Assembly (NCBI GenBank): GCA_964427005.1
Contig: CAYRTL010000008.1
Location: forward strand, 1 to 64,000
From: JAMXLO01 sp964427005
GTDB taxonomy: Bacteria > Pseudomonadota > Alphaproteobacteria > Acetobacterales > Acetobacteraceae
Direction: 5' to 3'
Length of the DNA: 64,000 bases
Part shown: piece after piece, positions 43,765 through 53,003 of the stretch
Position numbering within the stretch: the stretch's first letter is position 1
How the letters are laid out: each line of letters opens with the position of its first letter
Translations under genes and position numbers: made by a program
The notes under the pieces: model-generated
Databases searched by the model: none
Told to the model about the DNA's origin: nothing
Seen by the model: only the letters and a program-made list of their open reading frames with translations

Positions 43765-44778
43765 CTAATAGACCATCTCCTCGTCCTTGCTCTCGGCGAT
43801 CTCGATAGCACCCTGACTCGCCAGCTCCTTCGCCAGCGCGACGATACCGGCCTGCGCCTCATCTACGTCGCGCAGCCGCACTGGCCCGAGTGCCTCCATG
43901 TCATCCTTCAAGATCTTGCCCGCACGTTCCGACATGTTCTTGAAGAACATTTCGCGCAGCTTTTCCGATGCGCCCTTCAGCGCAATCGGCAGCTTATCCT
44001 TCTCGATCGCGCGCAACAGCACCTGCACTGCCTGCGGTGTCAGCCGGACCAGATCATCGAAGGTGAACATCAGCGCCTTGATACGCTCCGCCGATTCGCG
44101 ATTCCGCTCCTCCAACGCCGCGATGAATCTGGTTTCGGATTGACGATCAAGATTGTTGAAGATGTCGGCCATCATCTCGTGCGCATCGCGCCGCGTGCTG
44201 CGCGCGAGGTTGGACATGAATTCCATGCGCAGCGTCCGCTCGACCCCGTCCAGAACGTCCTTTTGCACGCTTTCCATGCGCAACATGCGCATAACCACTT
44301 CCATCGCGAAGGAATCCGGTAGCAGTGTCAGAACCCGCGCAGCATGGTCCGCGCGTACTTTGGAGAGCACGACGGCAACGGTCTGCGGATATTCGTTCTT
44401 CAGGTAATTCGCCAGCACCCCCTCATGTACATTGCCCAGCTTGTCCCACATCGTGCGCCCGGCCGGACCACGGATTTCCTCCATGATTTGGGACGCGCGC
44501 TCGCGCGGTAAAGTCTTCTGCAACAGCCGCTCAGTGCTTTCGTAGCTGCCAACGAGATTCCCAGCCGCACCCATGTGATCGACAAAATCGAGACACAGGC
44601 GTTCCACAACCTCAGATCGCACCGCGCCCAGTTGCGACATGGCCGACGAGATGTCCTTGATCTCGTCTTCATGCATCATGGAGAACAGCCGCGTGCACTG
44701 CTCCTCACCCAATGCGAGCATCAGGATCGCAGCCTTCTGCGCACCGCTGATCGCACGGTAATCTTCCGACTTCAGCAC
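43765..44778 (-). CDS. fliG: flagellar motor switch protein FliG
   Basis: The rotor protein that contacts the stator and the MS ring. From GTG 44778 it is 337 residues, the usual length. The N-terminal SEDYRAISGAQKAAILMLALGEE, the middle EHPQ-like NEYPQTVAVVLSKVRADHAARVL, and the C-terminal charged helix region MFTFDDLVRLTPQAVQVLLRAIEKDKLPIAL are clear. GTG was chosen because an AGGAG site precedes it and the longer frame from 44856 would sit inside fliF. The first codons overlap the fliF stop region closely. Confidence 0.93.
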   Translation of the reverse strand: MLKSEDYRAISGAQKAAILMLALGEEQCTRLFSMMHEDEIKDISSAMSQLGAVRSEVVERLCLDFVDHMGAAGNLVGSYESTERLLQKTLPRERASQIMEEIRGPAGRTMWDKLGNVHEGVLANYLKNEYPQTVAVVLSKVRADHAARVLTLLPDSFAMEVVMRMLRMESVQKDVLDGVERTLRMEFMSNLARSTRRDAHEMMADIFNNLDRQSETRFIAALEERNRESAERIKALMFTFDDLVRLTPQAVQVLLRAIEKDKLPIALKGASEKLREMFFKNMSERAGKILKDDMEALGPVRLRDVDEAQAGIVALAKELASQGAIEIAESKDEEMVY

Positions 44779-44779
44779 C

Positions 44780-46426
44780 TCAACCGTTCTCCTGCACCAT
44801 CCAACCTCGAACGATAGACAGAGTTTCTTCCGGGTGCTTCTCGACCAATTCTCCAATGCGGCGCAGCGACGAAGCGCGCATCTGTCCCTCGATCTGCGCG
44901 ATGTTCACCATGCTCTCATCTTCGAGCATTGGTGGTGGCGGGCTTGCCGCGATGACCTGCGTTGACGGTGTGGGCAGTGCGGCACCTGCCGAGCCAATGA
45001 GCGAGGCCATTGTCGTGCCGCCGCCCGTAAGCGCAGCAGGTGCCACCGAGGTAATGCGCAAGACCATCGGCCGCAGAACAACCAGCAGTGTAAGAACGCC
45101 AATCACGCCGAACAGGGCAGTTTGTGCGAGGTGCAGCAGATCAGCCTTCTGCAGGTTCAGGCCAAACAGGCCCGTGTCATCCGCGACAGGCGCCGCATCC
45201 TCTGACGCGAACCGCATGCTCACCACTTCGACGTGGTCGCCGCGCTTTTCGTCATAACCGATGGCGCTCTTCACCAGACCGCTGATCCGATCAAGCTCCT
45301 CAGCCGCACGCGGTTGCCAGGCGTGCTTGCCGTCAGGTCCGACACGGTCGGTCCCGTCGACCATCACCGCCAGACTGATGCGATCTATTTGGGGCTGCTC
45401 GTGGATCAGCGTACGGACTGTCCTGCTGATCTCGTAATTGGTCGTCTCTTCCTGACGCGCCTCCTGCGAGCCAGCGGCTTCGCGGCCTGCATCGGCATTA
45501 GGCAGGTTGTTCTGCACAGTAACGGCACTACTTGGTTCGGTGTTCTTCGAGTTACTGGTGACTGCCTGCGTACTCCGGGTGACCTGCCCATCAGGGTCGT
45601 AGCGTTCCTCGGTCTGGTTCACACGATCGAAGCTCATACGCACCGCTGCCTCGGCACGGACATGGCCGGTGCCCAATGTGCGCTCCAGCATCTCCTCGAC
45701 CGCACGCGACAGACGCAGTTCGGTGCCGCGCCGCAGCTCCTCGGTGGAAAGCGCCTCGGTCACCGCTCCCACTGGCTCACCGGCACGCGCGAGCAGGCCG
45801 CCACGTGAATCCACGACAGCGATATTCTGCGGCCGCAGGCCCGGCACCGCGGCGGCGACCAGGTTGAGAATCGCCTGGATGCCTTCCCGATCCAGCCGCC
45901 CAACCCCTGCCATGGTAAGCATGACGCTTGCCTGCGCGTCCTGGCGATCACGCGCGAACGGCTCACGCCGCGGCAGCACGAGATGAACACGCACGGCGCG
46001 GATGCCCTGCATGGCACGAATCGTGCGCGCGATCTCACCTTCCAGCGCGCGGGTCTCGTTGATCTTCTGCTGAAATTCGGTGGCGGCCAGGCCGTCGGAA
46101 CGATCGAAGATCTCATAGCCGATGGAGCCGCCGGCAGGCAGGCCTTCTCGGGCCAGGGCCAGCCGTGCCTCGGCGACCTGGTCGCTTGGCACCAGGATGC
46201 GGCTGCCGTTGGCAGCGATGCTGTATTGGATGTGCCGCCGGGCAAGCTGGTCCACGACCTGGGACGAATCACGCAGGTCAAGGTCGCCGTAGAGCAGCGC
46301 CATCGGCTCGGTGCCGCCCCGCAGCACCATCAGCGCCAGCATGCCAAACATGCCAAGAGCGACGGCGCCCATCGCGACGAGCCGAGCGGCGCCCAAAGCC
46401 CGCAGCCCTTCCACGAGGGCTTTCAT
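44780..46426 (-). CDS. fliF: flagellar MS-ring protein FliF
   Basis: Forms the membrane ring at the flagellar base. The 548-residue protein has an N-terminal helix (AMGAVALGMFGMLALMVLRG), two ring-building domains with ARLALAREGLPAGGSIGYEIFDRSD and FQQKINETRALEGEIARTI, a linker (about residues 280-330) and a C-terminal helix (LFGVIGVLTLLVVLRPMVL). The cytoplasmic tail ends near fliG. ATG 46426 is favoured by a nearby AGAGG site; GTG at 46435 is possible. It is the first gene of the flagellar operon. Confidence 0.95.
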   Translation of the reverse strand: MKALVEGLRALGAARLVAMGAVALGMFGMLALMVLRGGTEPMALLYGDLDLRDSSQVVDQLARRHIQYSIAANGSRILVPSDQVAEARLALAREGLPAGGSIGYEIFDRSDGLAATEFQQKINETRALEGEIARTIRAMQGIRAVRVHLVLPRREPFARDRQDAQASVMLTMAGVGRLDREGIQAILNLVAAAVPGLRPQNIAVVDSRGGLLARAGEPVGAVTEALSTEELRRGTELRLSRAVEEMLERTLGTGHVRAEAAVRMSFDRVNQTEERYDPDGQVTRSTQAVTSNSKNTEPSSAVTVQNNLPNADAGREAAGSQEARQEETTNYEISRTVRTLIHEQPQIDRISLAVMVDGTDRVGPDGKHAWQPRAAEELDRISGLVKSAIGYDEKRGDHVEVVSMRFASEDAAPVADDTGLFGLNLQKADLLHLAQTALFGVIGVLTLLVVLRPMVLRITSVAPAALTGGGTTMASLIGSAGAALPTPSTQVIAASPPPPMLEDESMVNIAQIEGQMRASSLRRIGELVEKHPEETLSIVRGWMVQENG

Positions 46427-46548
46427 GACTATCACCTCTGCGCCCGCGCGCGAGCGCGCGTTGCATGGCCTGGCGCGTTTTCCGGCCGCCCGGCCTTTTG
46501 CCGTTGCGCGCAGAGTGACTCGTCGCGCTTACCCTGCCGTTAACAACG

Positions 46549-46563
46549 CGGCACATTGTGCCG
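46549..46563. promoter_or_regulatory. palindrome CGGC-N7-GCCG upstream of fliF
   Basis: CGGCACATTGTGCCG is a perfect inverted repeat (arms CGGCACA/TGTGCCG around one base), about 125 bases upstream of the fliF start and about 100 bases upstream of the divergent PstS-like gene. Its CGGC-N7-GCCG form recalls the ftr elements bound by FlbD in Caulobacter. As FlbD is encoded in this operon, it may be an activator or autoregulatory site. Confidence 0.4.
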
Positions 46564-46659
46564 GGCTGGCATTCCTTCGCCCCGGCTCGACGCTGGATTT
46601 CCGTGACGTTCCAATGTTCTTTCTATAATGATCGGTGGAACCAACGGGTTGGAGTAATT

Positions 46660-48162
46660 GTGAGCAGGCAGTTCCTGCGGCGGATCGCGTTGCCGCTGGT
46701 CATCGCACTTTTCTGGGTTCCCCTCGCCGTCGCGCAGGACAGGCCATTGCTGCGGGTCATGGTGTCGGACAGCGGGCGCGCCACCTTCGACAGCCTGCTC
46801 GACGCCATGGCGGAGAACGCCGGGCTCACCGGCCAGCTTGCGGTCAGTTCCGCCGCGTCCCTGCAGGTCTTGCGCACCTTCTGCCGGAATACGACCGATA
46901 CCAGCCCGCAAATCGCGATGGCCACGCATCGCATGACTTCTTCACTTGCCGCGGAGTGCGCGAAGAACGGTGCGGACGATGTGGCTGTCGTTGAAATGGC
47001 GCGGGACCCGCTGATCCTCGCGGTTCGCAGTGGCAGCCCGCTGACCGGCCTGACCACCCGGCAGATCTACCTCGCCATTGCCCGTGAAGTCCCCTATCGC
47101 GACGAATTCGTCCGCAACACCTCCGTCCGCTGGTCGGACATCGATCCCAATTTGCCGGCGCAAGACATCCGGTTCCAGTTGCCGCTGCGCGACGAAGGCA
47201 GCCGCGCGACGCTGGATTCGCTGGTGCTGCAGGCAGGTTGCCGCAATGAAGTGCCAATCAAGCTGATCTTCTCCGCCCAGCAGCGGACATTGCGATGCAT
47301 CACCACGCGGACCGATCGAGTCAGGGAATTGCCGCGCGCACAGGCCATGCGCGCCCTCCTGGATGCACCGGTCGGTACAGTCGGCGTGCTCTCGCAGAGG
47401 GAGCTGAATGAGGCGAACGGCGAACTCGTTGGCCTCGCTCTGGATGGGACGGCGCCGACTCCCGCGGCAATACAGACCGGTGCCTATGATTTCTCCGGTT
47501 CGTTGTGGCTGTACGCCAACCGTGATCGCAGCGCGCAGGCATCCGAAGTGGCAGCGGCCGTGGAGCGGATCCTCGCGCAGGCTCAGAGCGACGAGATCAT
47601 CGGCGCGAATGGTCTGGTGGTGAAACTGGGCGAGGTGCCACTACCTGCCGATGAACAGGCCGCGCAGCGTACGGCACTGGCGACCAGCGATCAAGGCTAC
47701 AGCCTGCAATACCTGATGGATTGGGTCACCGAGACGGCATCAGGGGCGTGGCGCATGTTCGGTCCCAGGACCATGCAGGCTGCATGGAGCGGGACCGACA
47801 CCTCGATGGATTTCAGGAGCCTGATGGACATTGCGGGATACCAGGTCACCGATATCCAGTCGTCTATCGGCATCATACCTGGTGCCAGCATGACCTTTGG
47901 TCTCGCGCGCGAAATGTCCGACGCCGACCATGAGTATCTGGAGCGCGTCCTGCGCCGCGATTGGTTGGTGCGGCCGGGTGCACTCTCCGCGATCCAGCGC
48001 AGGATCATCCATTCGATCATTGGCGTACAGGAAGTTGGTGGCTTCGAGGTCACCAAGGTCGTCGTCGACTTCCTGCCGCTGCCAAATGTCTCCCTGGTAG
48101 TCAGTCCGAAGAACGGCTACGCCGCCCAGCAGCAAGCTGCGGCTGCTGTTCATTCCGAATAG
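46660..48162 (+). CDS. periplasmic PstS-like binding protein (unknown ligand)
   Basis: A 500-residue secreted protein starting at GTG 46660 with a GGAG site 5 bases upstream and a signal peptide (RRIALPLVIALFWVPLAVAQ). The first 350 residues resemble PstS-type phosphate-binding proteins: VSDSGRATFDSLLDAMAENAG and LTTRQIYLAIAREVPYRDEF and WLYANRDRS. The C-terminal part, after about residue 370, has a RIIHSIIGVQEVGGFEVTKVVVDFLP motif of unknown type, reminiscent of OmpA-like segments but unassigned. Divergent from the fliF operon and upstream of a second binding protein. Confidence 0.65.
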   Translation: MSRQFLRRIALPLVIALFWVPLAVAQDRPLLRVMVSDSGRATFDSLLDAMAENAGLTGQLAVSSAASLQVLRTFCRNTTDTSPQIAMATHRMTSSLAAECAKNGADDVAVVEMARDPLILAVRSGSPLTGLTTRQIYLAIAREVPYRDEFVRNTSVRWSDIDPNLPAQDIRFQLPLRDEGSRATLDSLVLQAGCRNEVPIKLIFSAQQRTLRCITTRTDRVRELPRAQAMRALLDAPVGTVGVLSQRELNEANGELVGLALDGTAPTPAAIQTGAYDFSGSLWLYANRDRSAQASEVAAAVERILAQAQSDEIIGANGLVVKLGEVPLPADEQAAQRTALATSDQGYSLQYLMDWVTETASGAWRMFGPRTMQAAWSGTDTSMDFRSLMDIAGYQVTDIQSSIGIIPGASMTFGLAREMSDADHEYLERVLRRDWLVRPGALSAIQRRIIHSIIGVQEVGGFEVTKVVVDFLPLPNVSLVVSPKNGYAAQQQAAAAVHSE

Positions 48163-48194
48163 CGGTGCGCTTGGCACTTGAAGGAGGACATTCC

Positions 48195-49322
48195 GTGTCG
48201 ATGCGGGTCAGGTTGGCTGCATTTTTCCTGACCGTTGCCATCATCCTGGTGGGGGCGCTGCTCTCCAGGCCTCCCAGCCGTGCGACGATCGAGGTTGGGC
48301 CCGTAGGCGGCAGTTTCTACCAGGTCGCTCGGCAGTATCAGCCGGTGTTCGCGCAGCGCGGCATTGATCTGGAACTGCGCCCAAACGCCAATTCGCTGGA
48401 GATCATGAACGACCTGTCGAAACAGGACAGCGGGATCGATATCGGCTTCGAAGCGCAGGACATCAGCGGCTACAGCAACGCTCCGGTCGCGACCGTGGGG
48501 CACATCCAGCTCCAGCCGCTGTTCATTTTCGCCAGCGCCGATCTGGGCAGGCGCACCCAGCTTACGGATTTGCGTGGCCGCAAAATCGTCATGCCCCCCG
48601 CGAATAGCGCGACAAGCGACGCTGCCGTCCGCATGTTCAAGCTCTACGACATCACGCCGGAGAATAGCTCGTTTACCTTTATGCAACTGACGGATGCAGC
48701 GAAGGAACTGAAGGCCGGCCATTACGACGCGGGCGTCTTCATGCTGGCACCCGACAATCCCATGGTCCGGGACTTGGCGAATTTTACCGGTCTGCGGCTG
48801 GTTCCGGTCCCGGAGGCCAAGGCGATCACGAATCATCTGCCATTCCTCCGGCCCATTGTACTGCCGCGCGGCATCTACGACATTGCCGACGGCATCCCGC
48901 CTGCGGATGTTCCCATGCTGGCGGGCACCGTGGATGTCGTGATCCGTAACGATCTTTCGCCTTATGTGATCTACACCTTGCTGGAGGCCATGGCGCAGGT
49001 GCACAGAGGAGCGACCTTCCTTAGCAGCGCAGGCGCCTATCCCACCATCGCCGGAGCCGACCTGACGGCCCATCCGCTTGCAGAGGAATATTACCGCTCA
49101 GGACTGCCCTGGGCCTTCCGAAACCTGCCGCCCTGGCTGGCGAACTTCGTGGACCGTTACTTCCTGTTGGCGCTGGTGCTGTTCGTGCTGACCGAACTGT
49201 ACAGGTGTGCACAATACGCCGCAGAACTGGCCGCGTTCCTGCGCGGCTGGCGAGAACGCAAGCGTAAGGCCGCGCGCAGGCTGCGGCCGCGCCGCGTCGC
49301 GCCGCGCTCGTATCCTTCCTGA
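48195..49322 (+). CDS. TAXI-family TRAP-type solute-binding protein
   Basis: A 375-residue protein starting at GTG 48195, preceded by AAGGAGG. It has an N-terminal helix (AAFFLTVAIILVGALLS), a TAXI-type binding domain (EVGPVGGSFYQVARQYQP, GHYDAGVFMLAPDNPMV) and a C-terminal membrane segment (FLLALVLFVLTELYRCA) with a basic tail, so it is anchored at both ends. No TRAP permease gene is adjacent. It follows the PstS-like gene after 32 bases and may feed the ABC permeases downstream or act as a sensor. Confidence 0.7.
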   Translation: MSMRVRLAAFFLTVAIILVGALLSRPPSRATIEVGPVGGSFYQVARQYQPVFAQRGIDLELRPNANSLEIMNDLSKQDSGIDIGFEAQDISGYSNAPVATVGHIQLQPLFIFASADLGRRTQLTDLRGRKIVMPPANSATSDAAVRMFKLYDITPENSSFTFMQLTDAAKELKAGHYDAGVFMLAPDNPMVRDLANFTGLRLVPVPEAKAITNHLPFLRPIVLPRGIYDIADGIPPADVPMLAGTVDVVIRNDLSPYVIYTLLEAMAQVHRGATFLSSAGAYPTIAGADLTAHPLAEEYYRSGLPWAFRNLPPWLANFVDRYFLLALVLFVLTELYRCAQYAAELAAFLRGWRERKRKAARRLRPRRVAPRSYPS

Positions 49323-49390
49323 ACAAAATGCTGGGCAGCATCCAACCGTACCGCTAATGGAACGGGGTTACGCGGGGAGGCCACAGCGAC

Positions 49391-50098
49391 ATGCAGACCG
49401 TTCTGACGAATGCAGCGGGGCTGCAGGCCTGGCAGGAGAAGGACCTTTTTCGGCCCAGCGATTACACCGGCATGCTGATGCATGCCGTGCACATGCGCCA
49501 GGCATGCTTCGGCCGCGGCAGCGGCCTGGACATGGGCATCGGCAGTGGTGTGCTGTTGGCGACTCTTGGGAAACTCGGGGTGCAGCTTCTGTATGGAGTT
49601 GATATCGACCCTGCGGCCATCGAGGTAACGCGAGAGCTGTTGCGCGGGCTCAGTCTGCTGGATCGCACGGAACTGTTGGAAGGCTCGCTTTGGGCGCCTC
49701 TCGGCGACATTCGCTTCGATATAGTGCTCGCGAACCTGCCGCATTTCGCTGCAACCGAGCCGAGTGATCCCGATCACTCACCGTACTGGAGCATGGGCGG
49801 CGAGGACGGACGGCGTCTCCTCGACCCGTTCCTCGCTGGCCTTGGCGCGCATCTGCGAAACGACGGAATGGCGCTGATCACCCACAACTCGTTTGTCGGA
49901 CGTGATCGCACTGATGCGATGCTTGCCGAGCAGGGGCTGACCGCGCACACAGTTCTTTCCACGACGGTGCCGCTCCATCCAGCGAAGAGCAGGTTGCTGC
50001 AAACAGATATACGGACCCGCTACATTGGCGCTGGCATCAGCCAGCTTGGTCCATACGAGTTCGCCGATGTGGAAATCCTCGAAATCCGCCGTGCCTGA
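49391..50098 (+). CDS. class I SAM-dependent methyltransferase, HemK/RlmG-like
   Basis: A 235-residue methyltransferase. SAM-binding motif I is LDMGIGSGVLLATLG, motif II contains YGVDIDPAAIEV, and the catalytic NPPY-type motif reads ANLPHF. The NPPY position as NLPH suggests N-methylation of an amide or base but with an unusual residue. It lies between two transporter genes; a ribosomal or small-molecule target is possible. The fit within this transport group is not explained. Confidence 0.75.
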   Translation: MQTVLTNAAGLQAWQEKDLFRPSDYTGMLMHAVHMRQACFGRGSGLDMGIGSGVLLATLGKLGVQLLYGVDIDPAAIEVTRELLRGLSLLDRTELLEGSLWAPLGDIRFDIVLANLPHFAATEPSDPDHSPYWSMGGEDGRRLLDPFLAGLGAHLRNDGMALITHNSFVGRDRTDAMLAEQGLTAHTVLSTTVPLHPAKSRLLQTDIRTRYIGAGISQLGPYEFADVEILEIRRA

Positions 50099-50107
50099 TG
50101 TATTGAC

Positions 50108-51751
50108 GTGATAAGATTCTGGTTCAGCGCGCTGGCCGTACTGCTCGCGCCGCTTGCACCTGCCCATGCGGATACACGCGCCATAGCCGCGGCGCTTGCG
50201 ACGCTTGAACAGGCTCGGGCAATTACACCCGCCGGTTGCAACCAGAGCTCGGAAGCTCTCGTCCGCATTATCTGCACCGGCCAACTTCGCGTCGGGCTCC
50301 GCACCTACTACCCCGCTTTCTCTGTTCGCGACGCAGCCGGCAATTTCTCCGGTTTCGAGGTCGATATCGCCCGACGCATCGCCGAATTCCTTGGCGTTCG
50401 CATGGTGCCGGTGCCAGTCGATCCGAAATCACGCATTCCGATGGTCGCGGCCAATGACGTCGATCTCGTCATCGCTACGATGGGCCATACGCTGCAGCGC
50501 GACGCGCAGGTCCGCTTCATCCGGCCGCACTACTATGCATCACGCACCGTCGTTGTCGGGGCACGCGACCGGATAGTGAATGACTGGGATGATCTGGTTG
50601 GCCAGACCGTTTGCCTGCCCCTGGGGGCCAGCTCCAACATTCTGTTCATTCGTCACCACATTCGCATCCTCACCTTCGATCGGCCGGAGCAGTTGCTCGA
50701 TGCTCTGGCATTCAACGAGTGCCCCTTCATCGTACACGACGACACGTTCTTCGCTGATGTGCTGAACAAGGCGCGTTGGGCGCCATACGAGGTCAAATTT
50801 GGCTTTGCCCCCATGCCATGGGGCATGGCAGTGGCGCGCACCGGCGCCACGCAACTTGGCAACTTGCTGGATGACCTGAGTGCCGCATTTCATGCCGAAG
50901 GCGTCTTTCTGCAATTGGCGCAGAATTACGGGTTGGACCTGTCGTTCCTGAAAGATGAGAGAGCGCGATGGTCATCGCCGCGCTGCATCGCGGCGAACGG
51001 CCTGACCGAAGCGAATTGTCTCATTCCACCCATCGATACATCGGACGCCAGCGATGTCTCGACGATTGCGGCCCAGGCGACCTGGCTGGAGGTCGCCACA
51101 GCAGACCTGCTGGGATGGCGGATTGATCTGACATTGCTCAAGCACCAAAGCGCCGTCGGTCTTTTGCTGCAAGGCATCTTGTATTCCTTTGCCCTCGTCC
51201 TGGGGGCGATCTTGGCCACGATCGCGTTTGCGCTGGCGTTCGGCTGGTTCATGGGGCCGGGGCCGGCGCCTCTGCGCCGTGTCTTCGCTGGACTCAGCGC
51301 ATTGGGACAAACCAGTCCGCTGCCGCTGCTGTTGTTCTTCGGTTACATCGTAGCGGGGGGCGTGACGCAGTACTCAGGACCGGTAGCACTTGTCGCCGCG
51401 GTGCTGGTCATCGGCTTGTTCAACGGAGCCAATGCAGGACGGGCAATTCATGAAGCGTATCAAGCGGAGGCCGCCAAGTTCGGCCGCTGCTCGTTCGTAA
51501 GGGCAGTTTCTGTTTCCAGCATTCAGCTCGCTGCGTTCCTTATCAACGCAACAAAGGGCACACCAGCCGCCGGCATGATCGGCGTGCCGGAATTCCTCAA
51601 CGTGATGACCGATCTCACCGCGTCCTCGCGCGATCGCGTACTGGTGTACCTGATCCTGCTGGTGTTCTACACCGGCCTCGTTCTCGCGGTCATCGGCGTG
51701 CTGTCGCGAGCCGAGACGAGGTTGTCGGACTTCGTGCGGGTCCGCGCATGA
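50108..51751 (+). CDS. ABC importer: fused solute-binding and permease protein
   Basis: A 547-residue protein from GTG 50108. A signal peptide (FWFSALAVLLAPLAPAHA) is followed by an amino-acid-type (Bac_SBP_3) binding domain at about 55-290 (LRVGLRTYYPAFSVRDAAGNFSGFEVDIARRIAEFLGVR, LVIATMGHT). From about residue 345 a permease domain with five to six helices contains the EAA-like loop FNGANAGRAIHEAYQAEAAKFG...GTPAAGMIGVPE. Binding protein and permease in one chain occur in some polar amino acid transporters. A second permease overlaps by four bases. No ATP-binding subunit is encoded nearby. Confidence 0.8.
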   Translation: MIRFWFSALAVLLAPLAPAHADTRAIAAALATLEQARAITPAGCNQSSEALVRIICTGQLRVGLRTYYPAFSVRDAAGNFSGFEVDIARRIAEFLGVRMVPVPVDPKSRIPMVAANDVDLVIATMGHTLQRDAQVRFIRPHYYASRTVVVGARDRIVNDWDDLVGQTVCLPLGASSNILFIRHHIRILTFDRPEQLLDALAFNECPFIVHDDTFFADVLNKARWAPYEVKFGFAPMPWGMAVARTGATQLGNLLDDLSAAFHAEGVFLQLAQNYGLDLSFLKDERARWSSPRCIAANGLTEANCLIPPIDTSDASDVSTIAAQATWLEVATADLLGWRIDLTLLKHQSAVGLLLQGILYSFALVLGAILATIAFALAFGWFMGPGPAPLRRVFAGLSALGQTSPLPLLLFFGYIVAGGVTQYSGPVALVAAVLVIGLFNGANAGRAIHEAYQAEAAKFGRCSFVRAVSVSSIQLAAFLINATKGTPAAGMIGVPEFLNVMTDLTASSRDRVLVYLILLVFYTGLVLAVIGVLSRAETRLSDFVRVRA

Positions 51752-52362
51752 TCGACGTGATCCGCCGATTCATTCCTGAGCTGCTCGCCGGGTTTCTCGT
51801 CAACATCGAGATCGCCGCGGGGGCGATGGTGATCGGTCTTGCCGTGGGCGTGCCACTCGCCGTGCTCCGGCAGAAGCTGCCTCGTTCGCGGAAAATGGTC
51901 TGGCCGTGCGTGCGGCTGATGCAGGCTGCACCGACCTACGTGATCATGTATTTTGTCCTGAGTGTGCTGCCACGCGATCTTTGGACGCTGGGTCTTCCTG
52001 CCACTCGGCTGAGCGCTGTCATCCTGGCCCAGTCCGCGTACATGGCGCCATACGTCGCCGACAACTTCTACCGCGCCCTGGAGCATCTGGAGCGTGGCGA
52101 GCGGGAACTCGCGCTGCTGTTCCTGCCGAATCTGCTGCGAGGCTTCGTCATCGTGGTCATGTCCTCGGGTTTTGCCGCCGCCATCGGCGTGTCCGAAGCG
52201 GTCGGGGTCACCGTGCGCTACGCCGAACGGCTACACGCACTGGCCGATCGCGTGACCCTGTTCCTGGTGGCCATCGCCCTCTTCTTGGCCGTGTTCGGCG
52301 TCGTCAATGCCCTGATCCGCTTCCTCATGCGACGCCTCTCGCAATCTGTTGCGATGGCTTGA
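51748..52362 (+). CDS. amino-acid-type ABC transporter permease
   Basis: A 204-residue permease of the HisMQ type: ELLAGFLVNIEIAAGAMVIGLAVG, RLMQAAPTYVIMYFVL, and the EAA-like loop SAYMAPYVADNFYRALEHLERGERELALLFLPN. Its ATG overlaps the previous stop (ATGA), so the two permeases likely pair as a heterodimer. It lacks an adjacent ATPase gene. The following cupin gene is 73 bases downstream. Confidence 0.82.
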   Translation: MIDVIRRFIPELLAGFLVNIEIAAGAMVIGLAVGVPLAVLRQKLPRSRKMVWPCVRLMQAAPTYVIMYFVLSVLPRDLWTLGLPATRLSAVILAQSAYMAPYVADNFYRALEHLERGERELALLFLPNLLRGFVIVVMSSGFAAAIGVSEAVGVTVRYAERLHALADRVTLFLVAIALFLAVFGVVNALIRFLMRRLSQSVAMA

Positions 52363-52435
52363 TCGAAGAACTTGCTCTTTCTGCCCCGAATCTGGCTATG
52401 ATCGTTCCAATCATGGCCATCCAGGGAGAAAGTCG

Positions 52436-52993
52436 ATGTTCGATCTCGACCGGTTCTTCGCCGATTGCGAGGACGCGGTGGCGCAGGACGGCACTCATCG
52501 GGGCGTTCGGGAGGTTGTTGCGCGCGCGGTGAGCGAACCGTATGCGCTGATGGGGGCGCTGGGCGAACCAGAACGGGCAGGGATCAACGTGATCTACCGC
52601 GCTCCGAACCTCACGGTACTGAACCTGATCTGGGGCCCGGGGATGACCATCATGCCGCATGACCATCGCATGTGGGCGGTCATCGGCATCTACACGGGGC
52701 GGGAGGACAATATCTATTGGCGCCGCCTGCCCCAGGATTCTGACCGTCAGATCGAGGCTGCCGGCGCCCGGTCATTGTGCCGCGGCGACTGCACGCCCAT
52801 GGGACCTGACATCATCCATTCGGTGACCAATCCGATCCCTCGCCTGACCGGCGCGATCCACGTCTATGGCGGCGATTTCCTCAAGCAGGAGCGCAGCGAA
52901 TGGGACCCCGAGACGCTGCACGAGCGCGCGTATGACGTCGCCAAGGCGCGGCAGTTGTTCGAGGACTCGAACCGGGCGCTGGTGCACGCGTAA
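52436..52993 (+). CDS. cupin protein, thiol-dioxygenase-like
   Basis: A 185-residue cupin. The metal motif HDHRMWAVIGIYTGREDNIYW holds two histidines and a later Glu-like position, and DIIHSVTNP supplies the third histidine. This arrangement fits the cysteine-dioxygenase/PCO-ADO or 3-mercaptopropionate type. ATG 52436 follows a GGGAGAA site. Downstream of an amino-acid-type importer, it may oxidise a thiol taken up by it; both the substrate and the link are inference. It is convergent with the large methyltransferase. Confidence 0.72.
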   Translation: MFDLDRFFADCEDAVAQDGTHRGVREVVARAVSEPYALMGALGEPERAGINVIYRAPNLTVLNLIWGPGMTIMPHDHRMWAVIGIYTGREDNIYWRRLPQDSDRQIEAAGARSLCRGDCTPMGPDIIHSVTNPIPRLTGAIHVYGGDFLKQERSEWDPETLHERAYDVAKARQLFEDSNRALVHA

Positions 52994-53003
52994 CAGTACG
53001 CCC

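Noticed and set aside
46567..46585. Possible sigma-54 promoter (TGGC ... GC) upstream of the PstS-like gene
   Set aside because: The spacing between GG and GC is not the required ten bases on either strand.
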